Positions 1 through 6,986 of a DNA stretch of 53,288 nt are shown in pieces. Source of the DNA: a virus; IMG/VR virus record IMGVR_UViG_3300025133_006513, positions 1 to 53,288 of that record. One strand, 5' to 3'. A program made the position numbers and the translations under genes. The first letter of the stretch is position 1. Each line of letters begins with the position of its first letter. Under the pieces are notes generated by a model that made no database searches, was not told where the DNA came from, and saw nothing but the letters and a program-made list of their open reading frames with translations.

Positions 1-2
1 GT

Positions 3-3000
3 CATCGCTATTTCCTGGACCCAGAGACTGGCATCTTTAGAGTCCAGTTTGGGCAAGCACGTATGCCGTTGATGCCAGTGCTCAAAGCACTGGGTGCCAC
101 GGACAGTCAGCTCCGTAAGGCGTGGGGCAACGAGTTATTCGTTGCCAACGCCAAGAAGACGGACCCGACTACGCTCAAGAAGCTCTACCGCAAGGTTACC
201 CGGAACAAGTCGCCTGAGAATGACGAAGAGATGCATCAGGCTATCCGGAACGCCTTCGCTGACATGGAGCTCGATCCCGAGGTTACTGCTCGAACCCTCG
301 GTAAACCATACGCCACTGTGAACCCAGAGGTTATCTTGGCTTCGACTGCCAAGCTGCTGCGGGTGCATAAGGGTGAGGAGAAGTCCGACGATCGTGATGC
401 TATGGCGTATCAGCGGGTTATGGGTCCAGAGGATCTATTCGCTGAGCGTATGCGTAAAGCTGGCGGTACCATGCGGAATGCCCTATGGAAAGCCACGCTT
501 CCAGGCAATCTAAAGCGTGTACCCCCTGGCCTGATGGACAAGATTGTCCGCGGGGCTATCATCGAGACAGGCCTGGGTAACCCCCTGGAAGAGATCAACC
601 CTGCGGAACTGTACGATCAACGCGTACGAGTGACACGCATGGGCGAAGGCGGTATCCCTAGTAACGACTCAGTGCCAGACGAGGCACGTAACGTACAGCC
701 AAGCCACTTGGGCTTCGTCGACCCAGTCCACACACCAGAATCAGGCAAGATCGGTATCGACGGACGCTTTGCTGTCAGAACCCTCAAGGGCAACGATGGC
801 CGGCTCTACGCTCGCTTCACCGATCCTAAGAATGGCAAACCAATCTGGAAGTCTCCCCAAGATGTTGCTGACGCGATCGTTGCGTTTCCAGGGGAGTTAG
901 AAAAGGGCGAACCTCATGTTCGTGTGCAGCATAAAGGCAAGCTGAAATTTGTTCCTAGGAACAAAGTTGACTATCAGCTTGGCCATATGACAGAGGCTTT
1001 CGGGCCCCTAGCGTCGATGATCCCGCTGAAGGGTGCAGCCTTCGGGCAGCGTATCTCTATGGGTAGTCGATTTCTTTCGCAGGCGCTACCGTTGGTCAAC
1101 GCAGAGTCCCCGCTCGTGCAATCGGGTGTCCCTGGTATGAAGGACACGTCGTTCGAAGACTTGCTTGGCGCCGATATGGGTGCTGTGAAGAGCGAAGTCG
1201 ACGGGACTGTGCTTGAGGTTACACCCAGTCACGTCAAAATACGAGGGAGGGATCGCCGTGTTCATTACGCCGAGCTCTACGAAAACCATCCGTATAACCG
1301 GAAAACCTTTGTTCACAATCGACCCACCGTTAAGGCGGGTGATGCAGTCAAAGCAGGACAACTGCTCGCTGCTTCCAATTTCACAGATGATGGAGGTACG
1401 ACAGCGCTTGGCAAGAACGCCCGAGTCGCGTACCTGCCCTACAAGGGATACAACTTCGAAGACGCAATCGTCGTCTCTGAGTCCTTCGCCAAGCGGGCTT
1501 CGAGCGAACACATGTACCAACACAGCCTCGATCTTGGCGAGGGCGTTAAAGCTAGCAAAAACGCTTACACCGCCATCCTCCCGGGTGAATACGATCGCAA
1601 ACAGCTAGATCGCTACGATGACGACGGAGTTATCAAGATTGGCGAGACAGTCCAGATGGACGAAGCACTGGTGCTGGCAGTGAAAGAACGACAGACGGGT
1701 CCACGACTTGGGCGACGTAAAGCCTCCTGGGGCGATGCATCGATTAAGTGGGAACACCATGAGGAGGGTATTGTTACCGATGTACACAAAGGCAAAAAAG
1801 GCTATTCGGTCGTCGTTAAATCCGTACACCCAACCAAGGTCGGCGATAAGTTCGCGGGTCGATACGGTGACAAAGGGGTTGTCGCAGCGATCGTACCCGA
1901 CGAAGACATGCCGCACGGGGCGGATAAAAGGCCCTACGAAGTGCTACTCAACCCGCTGGGCGTCATCGGCCGAGGTAATCCATCCCAAATCATCGAAACG
2001 CAGCTCGGTAAGATCGCCGCGATCACGGGCAAACCGTACAAACTGATTGACTTCGATGACTTGCGTGATCTTCGTGAGTTCACCGAGCAAGAGCTGCGTA
2101 AGCACGGGCTCAACGACACAGAGGACCTGATCGATCCTAAGACTGGGCGTACGCTCAAAGGCATCGAAGCAGGGAATCGATTCATGATGAAGCTCCACCA
2201 CACTGCAGAGGTTAAGCTCGGCGGTCGTGGTGCTGCTGGTGGTTATACGGCTGAGGGGGCACCCGCTAAGGGCGGAAAGTCGGGATCTAAGCGAGTTGGT
2301 ATGTTAGAGCTCAACGCTCTTTTGTCTCACGGAGCTTATCAGACTATCCGTGATGCCAACGTGGTACGCGGTCAGCGAAACGAAGATCACTGGCGAATGC
2401 TCATGTCCGGGTATACACCCCCAGAGCCTAAAGTTCCCTTCATGTACCAGAAGTTCATGGCACAGTTGAAGGGTGCTGGTATCAATCCAATCAAGGAGGG
2501 GTCCAAGCTCCAGATTCTGGCTATGACTGGCGAGGGGGCCAAAGAGCTTACTGGTAACAGGGAGATCAGAAGCTCTGAAACCGTCGACTGGCGTGTAAAC
2601 AAGCTCTCACCTATTAAAGGGGGTTTGTTCGACGAGGCCCTTACAGGTGGGCACGGAGGTAATCGCTGGAGTTACATCAAGCTACCAGAGCCTTTACCTA
2701 ACCCAGTGATGGAAGAACCTATCAGACGCATCCTCGGGCTAACGCAGAAACAGTACGCCTCTATCTTAAGTGGCGCAGACCACGTGCCTGGTCAGGAAGG
2801 ATTAACTGGGCCGATCGGTATTCAGACGGCATTAGAGGGGATCAACCTCGATAAGGAGATCGTCAAAGCCCGCGCGGATATCAAGTCAGGACGTAAGACA
2901 TACAGGGATAAAGCAGTTCGACGCTTAGAGTTCCTCAAGTCTGCCCAGAAGAACAAGCAACATCCTCGTGAGTGGATGATGGACAGAATCCCGGTATTAC

Positions 3001-3908
3001 CGCCGATCTTCCGTCCAGTGAGCATGTTCGCTGAGACTAACACGCAACTGGTCGATGACTCGAACTACCTCTACAAGGAGGCGTTCGAAGCCGCCGAGAA
3101 CCTAAAGGCACTCGGGAAGATCAGTGATGATGTGTCTGAGGAGCGATTAGCGGTCTACAAGGCTTTCAAGGCTGTCACCGGCCTGGGCGACCCTTTATCC
3201 CCTGAATTCAAGGAACAAGATGTCAAAGGTATCCTTAAGCACGTCTTCGGAACCAGTCCTAAGCATGGTACAGTGCAGAAGAAGCTGCTTGGTAGCACTG
3301 TCGACCTCGTCGGACGGGCTACTATTACGCCAAACCCTAACCTGGATATGGATCAAGTAGGGTTACCGATCGAGGAAGCGTGGACGCTGTATCAGCCGTT
3401 TGTTATTCGTAGGTTGGTTCGTCGTGGGATGGGAAAAGTCAAAGCAATGGAGGAGGCTAAGGCCCGATCGCCTTTAGCGTTGAAGGAGCTGCAGGGCGAG
3501 ATGAAAGAGCGTCCAGTGGTTATTAACCGTGCACCGGTATTGCACCGCTACGGGGTTATGAGCTTCTGGCCACAGCTTACGTCATCGAGCACGCTGGAGA
3601 TTCCGCCGCTAGTCGTCGGGGGTTTTGGGGCTGACTTCGATGGTGATGCGATGCAGTTTCACATCCCTGCGAGTGAGGGAGCAGTTGAGGAAGCAAAATC
3701 AACGTTGATGCCGTCACGAAACTTACACGCTGCTGGTGACTTCGATGTACACTATAAGCCGAGCCATGAGTATGTAGGCGGGTTATGGGCAGCGTCGACG
3801 AAGGACTCGAAGAAACCACCCAGAGTATTTAAGACAAAGAAGGACGCGATCGCTGCTTACCGCAAAGGATCGATCGATGTTGGACAGCGTGTTGAGATCA
3901 TGGAGTAA
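3..3908 (+). CDS. RNA polymerase beta / beta' N-terminal fusion (5' partial)
   Basis: The reading frame is open to the left edge, so the ATG at 63 is internal and the gene begins upstream. The in-window product is over 1,300 residues. Numbering from that Met, beta landmarks come first: VQPSHLGFVDP (about 211-221, the HPTHYGR region) and GDKFAGRYGDKG (594-605), which keeps both active-site lysines (K596, K604). The beta C-terminus (MLELNALLSHGAY) follows. The frame then passes directly into beta': ETVDWRVNKLSP (about 840), IPVLPPIFRP, VINRAPVLHRYG (about 1155) and the metal-binding ADFDGD (Asp 1191, 1193, 1195). The chain stops soon after, so the rest of beta' must come from the gene at 5011. 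The cysteine-rich zinc module normally near the beta' N-terminus is absent. The role is DNA-directed RNA synthesis with the downstream subunit. Beta/beta' identity is clear; the fusion boundary, near residue 830, is inferred. Confidence 0.93.
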   Translation, partial: HRYFLDPETGIFRVQFGQARMPLMPVLKALGATDSQLRKAWGNELFVANAKKTDPTTLKKLYRKVTRNKSPENDEEMHQAIRNAFADMELDPEVTARTLGKPYATVNPEVILASTAKLLRVHKGEEKSDDRDAMAYQRVMGPEDLFAERMRKAGGTMRNALWKATLPGNLKRVPPGLMDKIVRGAIIETGLGNPLEEINPAELYDQRVRVTRMGEGGIPSNDSVPDEARNVQPSHLGFVDPVHTPESGKIGIDGRFAVRTLKGNDGRLYARFTDPKNGKPIWKSPQDVADAIVAFPGELEKGEPHVRVQHKGKLKFVPRNKVDYQLGHMTEAFGPLASMIPLKGAAFGQRISMGSRFLSQALPLVNAESPLVQSGVPGMKDTSFEDLLGADMGAVKSEVDGTVLEVTPSHVKIRGRDRRVHYAELYENHPYNRKTFVHNRPTVKAGDAVKAGQLLAASNFTDDGGTTALGKNARVAYLPYKGYNFEDAIVVSESFAKRASSEHMYQHSLDLGEGVKASKNAYTAILPGEYDRKQLDRYDDDGVIKIGETVQMDEALVLAVKERQTGPRLGRRKASWGDASIKWEHHEEGIVTDVHKGKKGYSVVVKSVHPTKVGDKFAGRYGDKGVVAAIVPDEDMPHGADKRPYEVLLNPLGVIGRGNPSQIIETQLGKIAAITGKPYKLIDFDDLRDLREFTEQELRKHGLNDTEDLIDPKTGRTLKGIEAGNRFMMKLHHTAEVKLGGRGAAGGYTAEGAPAKGGKSGSKRVGMLELNALLSHGAYQTIRDANVVRGQRNEDHWRMLMSGYTPPEPKVPFMYQKFMAQLKGAGINPIKEGSKLQILAMTGEGAKELTGNREIRSSETVDWRVNKLSPIKGGLFDEALTGGHGGNRWSYIKLPEPLPNPVMEEPIRRILGLTQKQYASILSGADHVPGQEGLTGPIGIQTALEGINLDKEIVKARADIKSGRKTYRDKAVRRLEFLKSAQKNKQHPREWMMDRIPVLPPIFRPVSMFAETNTQLVDDSNYLYKEAFEAAENLKALGKISDDVSEERLAVYKAFKAVTGLGDPLSPEFKEQDVKGILKHVFGTSPKHGTVQKKLLGSTVDLVGRATITPNPNLDMDQVGLPIEEAWTLYQPFVIRRLVRRGMGKVKAMEEAKARSPLALKELQGEMKERPVVINRAPVLHRYGVMSFWPQLTSSSTLEIPPLVVGGFGADFDGDAMQFHIPASEGAVEEAKSTLMPSRNLHAAGDFDVHYKPSHEYVGGLWAASTKDSKKPPRVFKTKKDAIAAYRKGSIDVGQRVEIME

Positions 3909-3955
3909 GCCATGCCAGTAGTGCTGTCAAAATTTTCGTCAAAACCCAATACGGA

Positions 3956-3985
3956 ATTGTGTAAACAATCAGCTACAGATATGCT
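3956..3985 (+). promoter_or_regulatory. Intergenic dyad overlapping a weak sigma70-like promoter
   Basis: The 112-nt gap after the RNA polymerase fusion gene holds a perfect inverted repeat, ATTGT-gtaa-ACAAT (3956-3969). A candidate -35 TTGTGT (3957-3962) lies inside it, 17 nt upstream of TATGCT (3980-3985). The box matches are weak. The dyad resembles the TTGTTC-type palindromes at 9862 and 19387, so it could be an operator over a promoter for the gene at 4021. Confidence 0.3.
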
Positions 3986-4020
3986 GGTAAGATATCACTG
4001 ACCCAAATGGAGTTCGCCTC

Positions 4021-4746
4021 ATGGCTAAACACGAAATGAACATGACGCTTTTTGATGTCGCCGCGTGGCGACTGCAGGGCGAGGCAGAGAAGCAAGCCTT
4101 CGTCCCTCAAGGAGCGACCGACCCCGCCGCTGGCGGTGGAGCACCTCCAATGGACCCAGCAATGGGTGGCGCACCTCCAATGGACCCAGCAATGGGTGGG
4201 ATTCCCCCTGGCATGCCTCCTGGTGCACCTCCAATGGACCCAGCTGCAATGGGCATGCCTCCAGCAGCTCCGCCTGCGGCACCTCCCGCGGCCCCTGGCG
4301 CTCCAGCAGCGGGCGGCAAGCCCAAGATTGACCCAACCTTCATCTACATGGAGCTGAGCCGCGTGCGTAAGCTTCTGACGCACATGATGAAGCACACAGG
4401 CATCGACATGCCACCTGATATCCTCGACGACGGTGCGACGGCGATGATCGCCAACGGCCAGATGCCAGAGAGTCAACCGATCGGGCAGCCGGGTGCCGAG
4501 GGTGCTCCCCCTGAAGGAGGGGGAGCACCGGGTGGCCTACCAAGCATCGGGCAGTCGCCGGCGATCGATCCGATCGCTGCTGCTGGTGGTCCTGGAGGCC
4601 CTGGCGGTCCTGAGAAGGGTGCCGGTGATGTGCTTTCAATGTTCCGTGGGCCAGCACCTGCTGACGATGCTTCGCCAAACTACGCTGCGGCTGAGCAACG
4701 CATCAACGCACTATGTGACCTGTCACGAAGCCTCAACGGAAGCTAA
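4021..4746 (+). CDS. Pro/Gly/Met-rich virion-type protein of unknown function
   Basis: 241 aa, starting at ATG after a weak GGAG. Residues 1-30 are ordinary and contain an AEKQAF motif that recurs in the capsid proteins downstream. Residues 35-105 are low-complexity Pro/Gly/Met/Ala repeats of the type APPMDPAMGG. Residues about 108-150 form a likely helical segment (FIYMELSRVRKLLTHMM). A second Pro/Gly-rich stretch and a short helical tail follow. No catalytic motif is visible. The gene lies between the two parts of the RNA polymerase, so it interrupts what would be rpoC. A flexible scaffold-like virion protein or a polymerase partner are both possible; neither is shown. Confidence 0.75.
   Translation: MAKHEMNMTLFDVAAWRLQGEAEKQAFVPQGATDPAAGGGAPPMDPAMGGAPPMDPAMGGIPPGMPPGAPPMDPAAMGMPPAAPPAAPPAAPGAPAAGGKPKIDPTFIYMELSRVRKLLTHMMKHTGIDMPPDILDDGATAMIANGQMPESQPIGQPGAEGAPPEGGGAPGGLPSIGQSPAIDPIAAAGGPGGPGGPEKGAGDVLSMFRGPAPADDASPNYAAAEQRINALCDLSRSLNGS
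4141..4250 (+). repeat. 30-bp in-frame tandem repeat
   Basis: Positions 4141-4170 and 4171-4200 are identical except for the last base. A diverged partial copy starts at 4223. Each unit encodes about ten residues (APPMDPAMGG). The near identity points to recent slippage expansion, so copy number may vary between relatives. Confidence 0.9.
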
Positions 4747-4749
4747 TTG

Positions 4750-5007
4750 ATGATCGTTGAGTTGCATAATAAGCTAGGACAGCCCCAGCGTATTGAAGCC
4801 ACACGCATCGTAATACGCTCCCCTAACGGGGAAGCGTTATGCGTGGCGGTGGAAGCGGGGCCTGGCCAGTATTTCATCACACACCGTGGTGATGGGGACG
4901 AGGACATGAATCGATCCCTACGCTCGCTGGGTATTAATGAGACCGTCATCAGTGATATGCAAAATATGCCGAAGCCGCCAGGCACGCTGTGGACGCCGGG
5001 GAGTTAA
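4750..5007 (+). CDS. Small protein of unknown function between the RNA polymerase halves
   Basis: 86 aa or fewer. The ATG at 4750 is preferred over an in-frame TTG at 4747, directly behind the TAA of the previous gene. The product starts MIVELHNKLGQPQRIEATRI, predicts as mainly beta strand followed by a short helix, and ends in a Pro-rich tail. It has a single Cys, no membrane segment and no motif I know. It ends 3 nt before the GTG of the beta' C-terminal gene, so the two are almost certainly translated from one message. Confidence 0.65.
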   Translation: MIVELHNKLGQPQRIEATRIVIRSPNGEALCVAVEAGPGQYFITHRGDGDEDMNRSLRSLGINETVISDMQNMPKPPGTLWTPGS

Positions 5008-5010
5008 CCT

Positions 5011-6894
5011 GTGCTGCGTACTACTATCGGACAGTTGATGACTAACGAGGCGTTGCCTCCCGATATGCGCGATTACACCCGGGTCATGGATAAAAAAGGA
5101 ATCACGGAGGTATTACGTGTTCTTGCCGAGAAACACCCAGACAAATACCGCGAAGTGGCTAAGAAGCTTTCAGACGTGGGGCGAGATATTGCTTACACTA
5201 CCGGCGGAAGCTCCTTTGGTCTTAAGCATATGCGTCCTACACCTTCTGTACTGATGTCCCGTCAGCGGTTGAATAGACGCCTCCGCGATATCCTCTCCAA
5301 CCCTCAATGGGATGATGATATCAAAGAGCAGAAGGTTGTTGAGGCCACATCGGTCGAACACGAGCGACTCCAGAAAGAGATCCTGGAAGAGGCTAAGAAG
5401 TCTGGGAACCCTCTGGCAGATCAGGTGGTATCTGGTGCCCGTGGTAACCCCGCTGGACTGAAACGCTTGATCGGTGGTGACATGATGTATGTCGATCACC
5501 ATGAGGATGTAATCCCGTTCCCTGTCCAGCGTAGCTTCGCTGAGGGCCTCGGCCCGGCCGACTTCTGGGCGTCGACGTATGGAGCCCGTAAGGGCTTGAT
5601 CGACGTGAAGTTCGCTACACAGGACGCAGGGTTCTTCTCCAAACAACTCAACCAACTGGCACATCGACTGCTCGTTACCCATCATGACGACGAAAACGAA
5701 GCAGATCCTACGGCACCTGTGCGAGGGATGCCTGTCGATGTAAGTGATGGCGACAGCGAAGGATCGCTGTTAGCCGCACCGGTTGGTGAGTATCCACGAA
5801 ACACCACGCTGACTCCCAAGATCCTCCAGGACCTGGAAAACCAGGGCATTGCGAAGATTTTGGTCAGAAGCCCTATCGTTGGTGGCCCTCCTGGTGGTGG
5901 TGTCTACTCCCGAGACGTTGGCGTGAGAGAACGAGGCGGTATGGCCCCGATAGGGGATATGGTTGGTATCGCCGCAGCACAGACACTGTCTGAGAAGCTA
6001 ACCCAAGGCCAGTTGTCATCCAAGCACTCAGGTGGTGTTAAGGGTGAAGCCAAGAGCGTGACAGGCTTCCAGCACGTCAATCAGCTTGTGCAGGTGCCCA
6101 AGACCTTTAAGGGCGGAGCAGCCCACGCACAGATCGACGGCAAGGTTACAAACGTGGAAGAAGCCCCGGCTGGCGGGCAGTACGTTACCGTTAATGCCAA
6201 ACGTCACTTCGTGGCGCCAGGCTTTGACCTCAAAGTTAAGCGAGGCGACCATGTCGAAGCAGGAGACGTCATCTCCGAGGGAATTCCCAACCCCTCGGAG
6301 ATCGTTAAACACAAAGGCATTGGGGAAGGGCGTCGATACTTCGTTGATACTTTTGCTGATGCTTATCGTGCTGGCGGCATGTATGCCAATCGTCGCAATA
6401 TTGAGCTGGTGGCTCGTGGGTTGATCGATCATGTCGAGATGATGGACGAAGATGACGACCACGTACCCGGCGATGTAGTTGGATACCAGCAGCTGGAAAC
6501 CAACTGGAAGCCCCGCGACGGCTCTCAACGACTACAACCAGATGAAGCGACGGGCAAGTACCTCGAACGCCCCGTGTTGCATTACACGATCGGTACGAAG
6601 GTAAAGCCATCAATGCTGCCACAATTCAAACAGTTCGGTGTTAATGACCTGGAAGTGCATGACGAAGAGCCCCCGTTCAAACCACATATGGTGCGAGCAA
6701 TGGCATCCATCGGACACGACCCTGACTGGATGACCCGGTTCCTGGGTTCCAATCAGAAGAAGAGCTTGTTGAACGCAACGCACAGAGGTGCTACATCTTC
6801 CGCGGAGAATACGAGTTTTGTGCCAGCAATGGCGGAAGGCTTAGATTTCGGGAAGACGTGGCCACAATCGATATTGAAGCCCCCTACCACCTAG
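5011..6894 (+). CDS. RNA polymerase beta' C-terminal subunit
   Basis: 627 aa with a GTG start and a GGGGAG site upstream. It begins at the point where bacterial beta' continues after its catalytic core (TTIGQLM...LP). It then shows SGARGN, the bridge helix beginning YGARKG (190-195), and the trigger loop with GIAAAQTLSEKLTQGQ (319-334) and catalytic-type His339 in SKHSGG. Further on are QLVQVPKTF, RGDHVEAGDVISEG, YRAGG and a C-terminal segment matching the end of beta'. At the second zinc site, usually four Cys, the text reads VRSPIVGGPPGGGVYSRD with no cysteine. The trigger helix lacks the usual Met-Arg pair (Leu-Ser instead). Together with the fusion gene ending at 3908 it should complete a beta' chain. 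Confidence 0.93.
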   Translation: MLRTTIGQLMTNEALPPDMRDYTRVMDKKGITEVLRVLAEKHPDKYREVAKKLSDVGRDIAYTTGGSSFGLKHMRPTPSVLMSRQRLNRRLRDILSNPQWDDDIKEQKVVEATSVEHERLQKEILEEAKKSGNPLADQVVSGARGNPAGLKRLIGGDMMYVDHHEDVIPFPVQRSFAEGLGPADFWASTYGARKGLIDVKFATQDAGFFSKQLNQLAHRLLVTHHDDENEADPTAPVRGMPVDVSDGDSEGSLLAAPVGEYPRNTTLTPKILQDLENQGIAKILVRSPIVGGPPGGGVYSRDVGVRERGGMAPIGDMVGIAAAQTLSEKLTQGQLSSKHSGGVKGEAKSVTGFQHVNQLVQVPKTFKGGAAHAQIDGKVTNVEEAPAGGQYVTVNAKRHFVAPGFDLKVKRGDHVEAGDVISEGIPNPSEIVKHKGIGEGRRYFVDTFADAYRAGGMYANRRNIELVARGLIDHVEMMDEDDDHVPGDVVGYQQLETNWKPRDGSQRLQPDEATGKYLERPVLHYTIGTKVKPSMLPQFKQFGVNDLEVHDEEPPFKPHMVRAMASIGHDPDWMTRFLGSNQKKSLLNATHRGATSSAENTSFVPAMAEGLDFGKTWPQSILKPPTT

Positions 6895-6918
6895 CCGTTG
6901 CCCTGACCTCTGCGGTTC

Positions 6919-6934
6919 TGTTACCATAATAACA
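6919..6934. promoter_or_regulatory. Intergenic palindrome TGTTA-N6-TAACA
   Basis: In the 92-nt gap between the RNA polymerase and capsid modules, TGTTACCATAATAACA is an inverted repeat with perfect 5-bp arms. It has no poly-T tail, so it is more like a protein-binding site than a terminator. No convincing -35/-10 pair is seen nearby. Confidence 0.3.
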
Positions 6935-6986
6935 AGTCGCTTCGGCTAGGCTGGACGCCAAATTTTCCCAAGGACGAGGGTACCCC

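Noticed and set aside
63-65. ATG at 63 as the start of the beta/beta' gene
   Set aside because: The frame is open to the left edge, and the upstream codons (HRYFLDPETGIFRVQFGQAR) read as continuous beta sequence, so this Met is internal.
4025-4678. Long minus-strand frames opposite the Pro/Gly-rich gene
   Set aside because: They are mirror frames of GC-rich repeats. No minus-strand ribosome binding site or neighbour supports them.
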